Assembly (NCBI GenBank): GCA_017538365.1
Contig: JAFYIZ010000035.1
Location: 1-64,000 of the forward strand
Source: a bacterium
GTDB lineage: Bacteria; UBP6; UBA1177
Reading direction: 5' to 3'
Length of the DNA stretch: 64,000 nucleotides
The position numbers and the translations under genes were made by a program. Each line of letters starts with the position of its first letter. Position 1 is the first letter of the stretch. The notes under the pieces were generated by a model. The model was not told the origin of the DNA. It was given only the letters and a program-made list of their open reading frames with translations, and made no database searches. Positions 1 to 9,479 of the stretch are shown here, piece by piece.

Positions 1-1190
1 ATTATTTATCTAAAATAGAAAAAACTGCAAAAACTCTTTTTGACGAAAATACAGAAATTCAGTTCATAGTTATTCCTGAAAACGAAGAAAAAGGCCTACA
101 GCTTGAATTTGACTTTAAAGATGAAAATAAAACCAATAAAATCAACGATAAAATTCAGGATGAATACGAAAAATATAAAGATTATACTTTCAACAATTTC
201 GTAATGGGTCCGTCAAACGCCGGAGTTTATCTTGCAGCACAGGCTATAGCAAAAAATCCGGGAACAGGCTATAATCCGTTTTTTATATACGGTGATTCAG
301 GTTTAGGAAAAACTCATATAGTACAGGCTATAGGAAACTACATCGTAAATAACAAACACAAAAAAGTTTATTATTCGACTACAAACCAGCTTCTTATAGA
401 TTACATAAACGCAATTGAGTCAAAAACAATCAATGATTTCAGGGAAAAAATAATAAAAAATGATGTTCTTCTTATAGACGATATTCAGTTTTTGTCTGGA
501 AAATCAGGAACTCAGAACGAATTTTTCTACATTTTCAACCAGTTTTACGACAAGAAAAAACAGATAGTAATAACGTCTGATAAACACATAACCGAAATAA
601 ACGATATAGACAGCAGACTCAGATCACGTTTTTCAATGGGTGTAACTCTTGAAATAATTCCGCCTGAATACGAAACAAGAGTTGCTATAATCAAAAAGAA
701 ATCAGAACTTTATGACATGAAAATAGAAGATGAAGTAGCTGATTTCATAGCATCGAACATAAAAAACAACGTCCGTGAAATAGAAGGAGCACTTCAAACT
801 CTGAAAATATCTTACGAATTCATAGGAAACGGCGTTATAGACCTTAAATTTGCTGAAAGCATACTTAAGAAAATGATAAGAAAACAACCTAAGGAAATAG
901 AGGACATAATAAAAATAGTTTCAGCTGAAACAAAGGTTAAGCCTTCAGACATAGTTTCAAAAAGCAGAACAAAGGGAATATCCATATCCAGACAGATAGC
1001 TATTTATCTCACAAGAAAATACACTTCAAAAACTTTTAAGGAAATAGGAGAAAAATTTGGAAAAAGAGATCATTCCACAATAATAACATCTATTTCAAAC
1101 ATCGAAAAACTCATACTTGACAACGAGCAGATATCAAAACTTGTGGCAAAGCTGAGTAAAGAAATAGAGAGTTCGGAAAAAGGTTTATAA
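1..1190 (+). CDS. dnaA: Chromosomal replication initiator DnaA (5' end outside window)
   Basis: DnaA binds the origin and opens it, using ATP, to load the replicative helicase. The reading frame is open from base 3, so the N-terminus lies upstream of the window. Visible in order: the end of domain I, a short charged linker (domain II), the domain III entry YTFNNFVMGPSN, Walker A GDSGLGKT (bases 291-314), Walker B LLIDDIQF (about 464-487), and domain IV ending in the DnaA signature with GKRDHSTI. The C-terminus is intact. Ile codons are mostly ATA, unlike the ATC-rich genes further right. It is followed by dnaN and recF, the classic order at bacterial origins. Identity is certain; only the 5' end is missing. 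Confidence 0.98.
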   Translation, partial: YLSKIEKTAKTLFDENTEIQFIVIPENEEKGLQLEFDFKDENKTNKINDKIQDEYEKYKDYTFNNFVMGPSNAGVYLAAQAIAKNPGTGYNPFFIYGDSGLGKTHIVQAIGNYIVNNKHKKVYYSTTNQLLIDYINAIESKTINDFREKIIKNDVLLIDDIQFLSGKSGTQNEFFYIFNQFYDKKKQIVITSDKHITEINDIDSRLRSRFSMGVTLEIIPPEYETRVAIIKKKSELYDMKIEDEVADFIASNIKNNVREIEGALQTLKISYEFIGNGVIDLKFAESILKKMIRKQPKEIEDIIKIVSAETKVKPSDIVSKSRTKGISISRQIAIYLTRKYTSKTFKEIGEKFGKRDHSTIITSISNIEKLILDNEQISKLVAKLSKEIESSEKGL

Positions 1191-1294
1191 CAAATGTTGA
1201 AAGTTAGTATGTTGAAAACTGAAAACCATGAATAGACAACAAAAAACAAACACTTTTTTCAACACTGAAAAGTTTACTCATCATCATGTTTTTA

Positions 1295-1325
1295 TTGACA
1301 ATTTTTCAGCTTTAAACATTATAAC
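1295..1325 (+). promoter_or_regulatory. Candidate promoter for dnaN-recF
   Basis: TTGACA at 1295-1300 is followed by TATAAC/TTATAA at 1319-1325, a spacer of 18-19 bases, about 40 bases before the dnaN start. The dnaA-dnaN gap (1191-1366) is AT-rich. I found no clear 9-mer DnaA box (TTATNCACA) in it. Confidence 0.5.
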
Positions 1326-1366
1326 AAAGGTTATTTATAATTGTTTTTTTAATTAAGGAGAGAATT

Positions 1367-2518
1367 ATGATTAAATTAACTTTCAAAAAAGAGGAACTTC
1401 TCAAGGCTCTTGACTACTGCAGCTCATGTGTAGAGAAAAAACATCCGATGGTTGTTCTTACCAGTGTTCTTTTCAGCTTCAAAGATAAGGAATGTACTCT
1501 CAGCGCTACAAACCTTGAAATAACAGTTTTGGCAAAGGTAAACCTCGAAGAATCTGTTGAAGAAGGAAAAATAGCTGTTCCGGCAAGATCAATTCACGAT
1601 ATATGCCGTCTTTCAAGAGCTGAAAACATAGTATTCAAATACGGTGAATCAAATAATGTTCTTGATATAACGGCAGATAAGTCAGAATATAAAGTTCCGT
1701 GTTTCAATCCTTCAGATTTTCCTGAAATTTCAGATACTTCAAAAGAATATAAACCTGTAAAAATAAGCAAACTTATCTCTTTCTATAAAAAGGTTCAGTT
1801 TTCAATGACTGAAAATTACATGACTAAAGCTTATTCAGGTGTTCTTATAATAAAAATAAAAAATGATGACGGAACTGAGACTGTTGATATGGTAACTACT
1901 GATATTCACAGACTTTCTGTTCTTATGCTTAAAAACTTTACTCTTGATATTCCTGAATTTGAGAGCGGTATAGTTATTCCTGGAAAAAATTTTGCTGAAA
2001 TAACTAAAATTTTTGCCGACGTTGAAGATGCTCAAGTAGCTATAGACGATGAAAAAATGTTTATAAAGAATGAAAATGTAATTTTTATTTCGAGACTTTT
2101 CAAAAACGAATTTCCGAAGCACCGTCCTATTATAGGAACTTACGAAGTTTTGAACGGAAAAGAATTTGCTGTTGTCAACAGAAAAGAGCTTATAGAAGCT
2201 ATAAAGAGAGTAGTTATCGTTCTCAACTCAGAAGACAAGATGTGGGTTTCAAAGTATTTCTTCAACGGAAATGTTCTCAAACTTACTGCAAATTCAAATA
2301 CAGGTGGAACTTCAACTGATGAAATAGTTATTGAAAAAGGTTTTTCAACTGAAAGAAGCGTTGCTGTAAATGCCAAATACTTCCTTGATGTTATAAATGT
2401 TATAGATGACAATAACGTAAATGTTATAGTTGATGAAGCTGCAAATAAACCTATGACTTTGAAAGAAGAAACAGACGAATTCTTCTATGTTCACATGATT
2501 ATGCCGCTTAGAATCTAA
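1367..2518 (+). CDS. dnaN: DNA polymerase III beta subunit (sliding clamp)
   Basis: A 383-residue protein of the usual clamp length. It forms a ring that tethers the replicative polymerase to DNA. The C-terminus VHMIMPLRI matches the conserved MPMRL-type end of the family, and internal segments such as VVNRKELIEAIKR fit the third clamp domain. The start is supported by AAGGAG six bases upstream of the ATG. It sits between dnaA and recF. Identity is by overall pattern and synteny; nothing unusual apart from AT-rich codon use. Confidence 0.96.
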   Translation: MIKLTFKKEELLKALDYCSSCVEKKHPMVVLTSVLFSFKDKECTLSATNLEITVLAKVNLEESVEEGKIAVPARSIHDICRLSRAENIVFKYGESNNVLDITADKSEYKVPCFNPSDFPEISDTSKEYKPVKISKLISFYKKVQFSMTENYMTKAYSGVLIIKIKNDDGTETVDMVTTDIHRLSVLMLKNFTLDIPEFESGIVIPGKNFAEITKIFADVEDAQVAIDDEKMFIKNENVIFISRLFKNEFPKHRPIIGTYEVLNGKEFAVVNRKELIEAIKRVVIVLNSEDKMWVSKYFFNGNVLKLTANSNTGGTSTDEIVIEKGFSTERSVAVNAKYFLDVINVIDDNNVNVIVDEAANKPMTLKEETDEFFYVHMIMPLRI

Positions 2519-2522
2519 TTTT

Positions 2523-3551
2523 ATGAAAATAAACTCTATTTTCATATCCAACTTCAGATCACTTTCTGATTTTTCGTTAAATTTGCCTCAAAAACTGCTT
2601 ATAAAAGGAAAAACCGGATCTGGAAAGACTTCTATTCTTGAAGCCTGTTTTATAGTTTCAAGCGGAAGATCTTTCAAAACTTTCGACATAAAAGACTGTA
2701 TTTCAAAAGAGAGTCAGAATTTTTATATTGAGTCAGATTTTGACGATTTTGAAAATTACAGCAGAAAAGTTTCCGTTGCCTACGACAGAAAAGGAAATAA
2801 AAAAATAATTATTGACGGCAATGTTTCTTCGAGAAAGGACCTTTTGAATATAGCTTATCCTGTAGTTCACTCTCCTGATGATATGTTTATAGTCACAGGA
2901 AGCCCGAAATTCCGCAGAGATTTTATAGACAGAATCTGTTTTATCGAAGACAAAAGCTATTTTGATGACATGAGCGAATATATCAGGTACATCAGAAACA
3001 AAAATATAGCTTTAAAAGATAAAAATGTCGAAGTTGTAAAATATCTGAATGCAGCGGCAGCTCCGCTGATTGACAGAATAAGGAAAAAAAGAAATGTTTC
3101 ATGTGAAACAATCAATAGGAAAGTATCTGTTTTATTGGAAAAACTTTTTTCCGGAATGAAAGTTTTTTTTACTTACAATATTGATGAAAACTGTGCAGAA
3201 AAACTTGATTCAAGACTTGAAAAAGAGCTTGAAAAAGGCTTTTCGCTTTACGGACCTCACCTTGACAATATAAATATCACAACAGAGGTCGGAAACGCCA
3301 AAAACAATATTTCAATGGGTGAAACCTACATAACTTCATTTCTTATAAAACTTGCCGAACTCAGTATTTATGCTGAAAAAAACGAGTTTCCTATATTTCT
3401 TATAGATGACATTTTCGTTTTTGTCGATGATGAAACCAAAAAAACTCTTTTTAAGGAAATCGAAGCTTTGAAAAATCAGATTTTAATGACTAGTTCAATA
3501 GAAAATTTAAATAATTTCAATAATATAGAAGTTTTTTACCTGTCGAGATAA
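2523..3551 (+). CDS. recF: DNA replication and repair protein RecF
   Basis: A 342-residue SMC/ABC-like ATPase that helps load RecA at single-strand gaps. Walker A GKTGSGKT is at residues 29-36, the ABC-type signature region is NISMGET, and Walker B is IFLIDDIF near residue 300. The start is four bases after the dnaN stop with no separate Shine-Dalgarno sequence, so it is probably translationally coupled. The 3' end overlaps the convergent glycosyltransferase gene by 16 bases. A parS-like site lies inside it at 3095-3110. Confidence 0.95.
   Translation: MKINSIFISNFRSLSDFSLNLPQKLLIKGKTGSGKTSILEACFIVSSGRSFKTFDIKDCISKESQNFYIESDFDDFENYSRKVSVAYDRKGNKKIIIDGNVSSRKDLLNIAYPVVHSPDDMFIVTGSPKFRRDFIDRICFIEDKSYFDDMSEYIRYIRNKNIALKDKNVEVVKYLNAAAAPLIDRIRKKRNVSCETINRKVSVLLEKLFSGMKVFFTYNIDENCAEKLDSRLEKELEKGFSLYGPHLDNINITTEVGNAKNNISMGETYITSFLIKLAELSIYAEKNEFPIFLIDDIFVFVDDETKKTLFKEIEALKNQILMTSSIENLNNFNNIEVFYLSR
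3095..3110. promoter_or_regulatory. parS-like ParB site inside recF
   Basis: TGTTTCATGTGAAACA matches the parS consensus TGTTTCACGTGAAACA at 15 of 16 positions. Three further near matches occur at 14590, 38344 and 50682. Confidence 0.6.
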
Positions 3552-5791
3552 ATTCTTAAAAGTTCCGCTCTGTTATCGCTTTCAATGACTTCATTTTTAT
3601 TAGTGATATTAGCTCTGTATTCTTCCTGATATAAGCCGGTGTAGGCAATGTAATAGTTGTTTACAGATCCTTTTGGTATATTTATTTTTAAAGGATGTTT
3701 GATTATCTCACCTTTTTTCCAGAAATCGGTCGGGTATGTGCCGTTTGCCATACTTCCATCGCCTTTAGTTCTTTTATCTTTGTTGTTACCTTCATTGTGG
3801 AGAAAAACATCGTAATCTTTATTGATTTTGTCGGTAATTGATCTGAAATAAAGGTCGACATTGATAGTTGATCCTTCTTTTGCAAAGAATTTTCCGTCAC
3901 GCTCTTTAATGTTTCTTTTATCTATAACAAAGCCTTCAAGTTTAATCACATTATCAAAAATAACATTCAATTTTATTAGGTTTTCCGGTAAATTTTGAAC
4001 AATGTATCCGCTAGCTTTCGATACGTCGCGCTCCTGACCTTTTCCAAAAACTTTAAGTAAAGAGTTTTTGGCTCCGCTGTAAACGACTATAGTTTTTTTG
4101 TTTATTCTTTTCATCAGTGATTCAAAGCGTTTTTTGTCATTGTCGCGAAGTATTACATACTGAATGCCTGGTTTGTCGAAAAATCTGATGACATTTTTTT
4201 CTTTGTCTGTCTGCAGAAAAGTTATATCGTTTTTAAGCCAGAAACCAGCTGATTTTCTTAGCCATTTGTAGTAATCGGCAATAGGCGCTCTCTCAGGACT
4301 GTCTTTAAGATAAGCCTCAACATGAGGTTTCAAAGAATAATATTTTGAAATCTGCGGCAGCGGTTCGGCAAAATAGTAAGTCATAAATCCGGCACTAAGC
4401 GCAAAAAGGATATAAAAACCTTTTTTCTGCAGATTTTTATTTAAAATCATTAATAAAATGACAAAGCAGAAAACTGCAAAAACAGAAATTATAACAGGTT
4501 CCCATGAAGCCGGAGTCGGAACTTTTCTCGTGTTGTAGAAAGTTACGAGATGAAGGAAAAGGACATGTTTGTCACCGATATCACGTCCGATCGCGGCAAC
4601 CAGAAATATTGAAATGATGGCTTCTACTTTTGCTGCTAAAGTCCAGCGCACACTCCAGAGTTTTTCAATATAAATACCTAAAAATATTGCAAGAAAAGGA
4701 ACTACAGGCGCTATATAGTGATAAAATTTAGTAGATGAGAAAGAAAAGAAAAGGAAAGGTCCGATGAACGAACTGAAAAAGAAAAGTTTCTTGGTTTTTT
4801 CAGAATCTTCCTCTTTTTTTGTTAAAAAATTGTAAAGCGCGGCAGGCAGAAAAGCACTCCACGGAAACATCGCATAACCTAAAATCCTTATGTAAAGCGT
4901 GTAAAGATCGTTAGGTTTGTGGATTTCACCTGTCGTTCTTTTGAAATGGTGGTAAATGATGAAAGTATCAAAGAAACTTTTTCCTTCACTTATCCACATA
5001 TAACCGAACCACGGCATGACTACTGCAAGATATACAACCATGCCGATAAGGTGTTTTTTGAGATGTTTCCACGCGAAAAACCAGCTGAAATTGCGCGAAA
5101 AAACCATGAAAATGAAAAGAGCGATACCCGGAATGAGTATCGAAAGCAGACCTTTTGCGAGAAATGCCCACCCTTCGAAAAAGTAAAAAAGATATAAGTA
5201 TAAGTCTTTTCTAGGAATTTTTTTGAATATTTTCTCTTCTGCGCCGATGTTTCCGAAGTAATAAACAGCCATGCAGAGCATCGCAATCGTGTTGAGCGCG
5301 ACAAACGGAAGATCAACCATGATCTGGCGCGAAAGCATGAAGTATTGGGGCGAAAGCATAAGAACAAACGTTGAAATTATTGCAGATTTTCGCGAAATCA
5401 GCCGCGTTAGAAGAATATAGAAACCGACAAGAGTCAAAATTGAAAAAACTGCTATCGGAAACCTTCCCGAAAATTCCGAAATATTGAACTTGTAAAACGG
5501 CATCAGCATCCAGAAAAGAAGCGGCGGCTTCGACCAGAATTTATTGGAATTCTGGAACCACAGCTTTGCAAAAGAATTTTTATCGAGCGTTTCCCACGCA
5601 ACATGCGAATAGTGGTTTTCCCACGGGTCAATCATAAAAAAGTTTCCGAGAAGGGGAATGTAGAGCAATGCGCACAAAACGACGGTGAGAATAATCAGAA
5701 ACTTGTCCAGATTGTTGAGCGAACCGCTTCGGACATCGGAAAACGTATTTAAATCATTACCGATTTTGTCTTTTATGAATCTTATCAACAT
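3536..5791 (-). CDS. Membrane glycosyltransferase, PMT/ArnT (GT39/GT83) type
   Basis: About 750 residues with many hydrophobic segments, alternating with a periplasmic tail of about 250 residues. The first extracytoplasmic loop has DPWENHYSHVAWE, the acidic D-x-x-E site of lipid-linked sugar transferases, followed by the KPPLLFW segment typical of ArnT/PMT enzymes. It probably moves a sugar from an undecaprenyl carrier to lipid A, a glycan or a protein; the acceptor cannot be told. I prefer the ATG at 5791 (GGAG just upstream) to a GTG three codons earlier. Its 3' end overlaps recF by 16 bases, tail to tail. Confidence 0.8.
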   Translation of the reverse strand: MLIRFIKDKIGNDLNTFSDVRSGSLNNLDKFLIILTVVLCALLYIPLLGNFFMIDPWENHYSHVAWETLDKNSFAKLWFQNSNKFWSKPPLLFWMLMPFYKFNISEFSGRFPIAVFSILTLVGFYILLTRLISRKSAIISTFVLMLSPQYFMLSRQIMVDLPFVALNTIAMLCMAVYYFGNIGAEEKIFKKIPRKDLYLYLFYFFEGWAFLAKGLLSILIPGIALFIFMVFSRNFSWFFAWKHLKKHLIGMVVYLAVVMPWFGYMWISEGKSFFDTFIIYHHFKRTTGEIHKPNDLYTLYIRILGYAMFPWSAFLPAALYNFLTKKEEDSEKTKKLFFFSSFIGPFLFFSFSSTKFYHYIAPVVPFLAIFLGIYIEKLWSVRWTLAAKVEAIISIFLVAAIGRDIGDKHVLFLHLVTFYNTRKVPTPASWEPVIISVFAVFCFVILLMILNKNLQKKGFYILFALSAGFMTYYFAEPLPQISKYYSLKPHVEAYLKDSPERAPIADYYKWLRKSAGFWLKNDITFLQTDKEKNVIRFFDKPGIQYVILRDNDKKRFESLMKRINKKTIVVYSGAKNSLLKVFGKGQERDVSKASGYIVQNLPENLIKLNVIFDNVIKLEGFVIDKRNIKERDGKFFAKEGSTINVDLYFRSITDKINKDYDVFLHNEGNNKDKRTKGDGSMANGTYPTDFWKKGEIIKHPLKINIPKGSVNNYYIAYTGLYQEEYRANITNKNEVIESDNRAELLRIYLDR

Positions 5792-6003
5792 TTTCTCCAC
5801 TTTTAAAAAATAAAACGCGAAACGCTATAATCACAGGGAAAAAAGTCAAGAAAGACAGTTTTCAAGGTTTTGTCTTCAAAAAAATACACAAAAAATAATC
5901 AATAAAAATCCATAGTTATCAACTTTTTTCAAAAAAAGGTCATTTCGGAGTCAGAAAAATCGGCACTTGGTGGAACTAAATAAACGTGTTTTTTGATAAT
6001 TCA

Positions 6004-6067
6004 GATCCCCCTCAGGTTATGTTGTAATACTCAAACGGCAGTCCCCCGGCAACGGGGGATTTTTTTT
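6004..6067 (+). terminator. Rho-independent terminator with a competing upstream arm
   Basis: TCCCCC (6042-6047) pairs with GGGGGA (6054-6059) around a six-base loop and is followed by eight or more T residues. An alternative 5' arm ATCCCCC at 6005-6011 can pair with GGGGGAT at 6054-6060 instead. No rightward gene precedes it, so it either ends a short RNA or acts as an attenuator. The terminator itself is clear; the switch is inference. Confidence 0.6.
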
Positions 6068-6167
6068 GCTTTGCTGCGATTTGGTCGGAATGGCAGATAA
6101 AATCAGATATAACTATTTGTTTTTACTTTGAAAATTAGGAATATTACAAAAAAATTAAAGATTTTAT

Positions 6168-6195
6168 TTGACTAATGTCTTCTCAAGCGTATACT
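6168..6195 (+). promoter_or_regulatory. Promoter of tRNA-Asn
   Basis: TTGACT (6168-6173), a 16-base spacer and TATACT (6190-6195) lie about 45 bases before the tRNA. The same TTGACT-N15/16-TATA layout precedes tRNA-Leu and the short leftward unit at 63.9 kb. Confidence 0.75.
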
Positions 6196-6238
6196 CCCGC
6201 CCGTTCGAGTTCGTTACATTCGATCCAATTTTTGAGGT

Positions 6239-6314
6239 TCCTCGTTAGCTCAGTCGGTAGAGCGGGTGGCTGTTAACCACTAGGTCGGCGGTTCAAGTCC
6301 GTCACGAGGAGCCA
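6239..6314 (+). tRNA. tRNA-Asn (anticodon GTT)
   Basis: A 76-base cloverleaf. Acceptor TCCTCGT pairs with ACGAGGA. The D arm has GCTCAGTCGGTAGAGC, the anticodon loop is CTGTTAA with GTT, and the T arm has GGTTCAAGTCC. Discriminator G and an encoded CCA follow. Confidence 0.97.
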
Positions 6315-6354
6315 TTTTTTGCCTAAATCAGGCGGTTTTCAGGAAATTTTTAGA

Positions 6355-7338
6355 TTATTTTTTGGTTTTTGCAGGAGTTTTTGTCTGCTGTTTTGCGGGA
6401 GCCTTTTTGGCAGGTTCGGCTTTTTTTGCCGGAGCCGCTTTTTTCGGCATCTTCGAGTTTATAAGTTTTTCAAGTTCTTTTACTTCATCTGGAAACGCCG
6501 ACTGCGGGAACTTCCCTTTCATGCTTTCAAGAATTGCGTTTGCAACCTCAACTTTATTGATGTGGAAAAGCGAAAAGGCGATGTGAAGGTAGCTGCGTTC
6601 GATTTTTGCGCATCCGGGATAGGTTTTTTCGATTGGCTGCAGCGTTTCGATAGCCTTGTTGTAGCTTTTTTCCATGTAATAAGTTTCGCCGGTCCAGAAT
6701 GTTACGTCGCATTTTCTGGTTTCAGGCCACTTGTCGGCGAAAGTTTCCCACGCTTTTCTCGCGATTGCGGGGTCGCAGTTTTCGCTTTTCGTGTATTCGA
6801 CAAGCTGGTTGTAGCTTTTTTCCGAGTTTTCGGGAAGTCTGACGGCACCTTCTTTTGTCACGGTGAACTTGTCGACCGGTTTAAGGTTCTCCAGCTGCAA
6901 ATTCATATTTTCTTTCAATTGAGCGAGTTCTGTCTCGTTTTCGGCGATTTTTTTCTCAAGAGCGTTTATCTGCTCGGAAAAAAGAGAGTTTTTCTGCGCC
7001 GTCATATCTACATTGTCAATTCTGTGGTTGAGCTCTTTGATGGTTTCGCGCAACTCTTCAAGATTATTGAAAGAAAGGTCGATCTTGTTTTTCTGCATCT
7101 GCTTTTCGGTCTGCTGCGTTTTTTCGATCTCGTCGAGACGCGAATTCAGTTTAGCAACTTCTTCTTTAAGCGACTGAGTTACGTTTTTTGTGACGTTTTC
7201 TTCAAGAATCTTCATTTTTGCGGTCGTTTCGGCGCGAAGTTCCGTTTTTGCCATGTCAACATCGTTTTTCATCGCGATACACGAATTGAGAGTTAAAAAA
7301 AGAGCTGAAAAAAGTGAGATAAAAAGGATTTGTTTCAT
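6355..7338 (-). CDS. CpoB/YbgF-like lipoprotein with coiled coil and TPR repeats
   Basis: 327 residues. The N-terminal signal has a lipobox (LNSC, Cys20), so the protein should be lipid-anchored. Residues about 25-160 are charged and heptad-like (coiled coil). Residues about 175-290 contain three TPR-like units with the aromatic and glycine spacing of YbgF/CpoB, a periplasmic protein tied to Tol-Pal and peptidoglycan synthesis. The last 40 residues are Lys/Ala/Pro-rich, a low-complexity tail not typical of CpoB. The start has AGAGGA upstream. The gene follows ahcY by nine bases, so the two are probably co-transcribed. Confidence 0.7.
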   Translation of the reverse strand: MKQILFISLFSALFLTLNSCIAMKNDVDMAKTELRAETTAKMKILEENVTKNVTQSLKEEVAKLNSRLDEIEKTQQTEKQMQKNKIDLSFNNLEELRETIKELNHRIDNVDMTAQKNSLFSEQINALEKKIAENETELAQLKENMNLQLENLKPVDKFTVTKEGAVRLPENSEKSYNQLVEYTKSENCDPAIARKAWETFADKWPETRKCDVTFWTGETYYMEKSYNKAIETLQPIEKTYPGCAKIERSYLHIAFSLFHINKVEVANAILESMKGKFPQSAFPDEVKELEKLINSKMPKKAAPAKKAEPAKKAPAKQQTKTPAKTKK

Positions 7339-7347
7339 GTTTATCCT

Positions 7348-8757
<1,410 letters not shown>

Positions 8758-8776
8758 CTAAAAACAAAAAATTTTT

Positions 8777-8840
8777 GCGGCGCTCTCCTTAAGGACTTTA
8801 AGGACCTTAATGACCCTAAGGACCTTAGCGATGCGCCACA
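8777..8840. repeat. Short tandem repeat of about 10 bases in the ahcY/msrA gap
   Basis: At 8787-8827 four imperfect units of TTAAGGACC follow one another, flanked by inverted GGCGC (8779-8783) and GCGCC (8833-8837). The segment lies between divergent ahcY and msrA and could affect either leader. It does not resemble a known riboswitch to me. Confidence 0.6.
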
Positions 8841-8945
8841 CCGCCAAAAACCGCGCAATCATAGGAAAAAGCGGGAAAAAGGCAAAAGAAAATGGCAAAA
8901 GAAGCCGCTCTGTGCTAAAAAACCGCGGTTTTTAGGGAGGAAGCA

Positions 8946-9455
8946 ATGAAAACGATCTATTTTGCAGGGGGCTGTTTCTGGGGAACGCAGCGCTTTTTTG
9001 ACCAGTTTAACGGCATAAGATCAACAGTTGTCGGGTATGCCAACGGAAAAAGTGAAAATCCGAGCTATCAGGATGTCTGCGGCGGCAGCGGACACGCCGA
9101 AACAGTGAAAGTCGAATACGACGAAAAGCTCCTTCCGACGCAAAAACTCATCGGTTACTACTTCAAAGCAATAGATCCGCTCTCAGTCAATCAGCAGGGA
9201 TGTGACTGCGGAATCCAATACCGCACCGGGATTTATTACACCGACGAAACGCTCATTCCCGAGATCGTTGCTGCAGTTAACGAGGAAAAATCGCTTCTCG
9301 GAGAAAATGCGGCAAAGTTCGCAGTCGAAGTTAAACCGCTTGAAAACTTTTATCCCGCTGAAGAGTACCACCAGAAATATCTTGTCAAAAATCCCAACGG
9401 TTACTGCCACTTACCGCTTGAACTTTTCTGCATCGCTATGAAGGAAAAAGAGTAA
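8946..9455 (+). CDS. msrA: Peptide methionine sulfoxide reductase A
   Basis: 169 residues, the compact MsrA form. It reduces methionine-S-sulfoxide in oxidised proteins. The catalytic motif GGCFWG puts the active Cys at residue 10. Further matches are VGYANG, HAETVKVEYD and AEEYHQKY. Extra Cys residues (GCDCG and the C-terminal GYCHL) may serve as resolving cysteines. AGGAAG upstream supports the ATG. It is transcribed divergently from ahcY. Confidence 0.95.
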   Translation: MKTIYFAGGCFWGTQRFFDQFNGIRSTVVGYANGKSENPSYQDVCGGSGHAETVKVEYDEKLLPTQKLIGYYFKAIDPLSVNQQGCDCGIQYRTGIYYTDETLIPEIVAAVNEEKSLLGENAAKFAVEVKPLENFYPAEEYHQKYLVKNPNGYCHLPLELFCIAMKEKE

Positions 9456-9479
9456 AAAATTTGAAGCTGGTTTAAATTG

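Larger units (their letters stand above)
5792..6238. other. Gene-free stretch between the glycosyltransferase and tRNA-Asn
   Basis: No convincing coding frame. The left half is A/T-rich and probably carries the leftward glycosyltransferase promoter. The middle (about 5980-6067) has a GC-rich segment with alternative hairpins ending in a T-run. The right part holds a strong rightward promoter for the tRNA. No clear DnaA-box cluster was found, so I do not call it an origin. Confidence 0.6.

Noticed and set aside
1191-1366. Replication origin between dnaA and dnaN
   Set aside because: No cluster of DnaA boxes and no clear unwinding element beyond general AT-richness.
6319-7296. Long plus-strand open frame of 325 codons opposite the CpoB-like gene
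   Set aside because: It mirrors the minus-strand lipoprotein gene, is rich in Phe/Arg/Cys as expected of a shadow frame, and has no recognisable domain or ribosome site.
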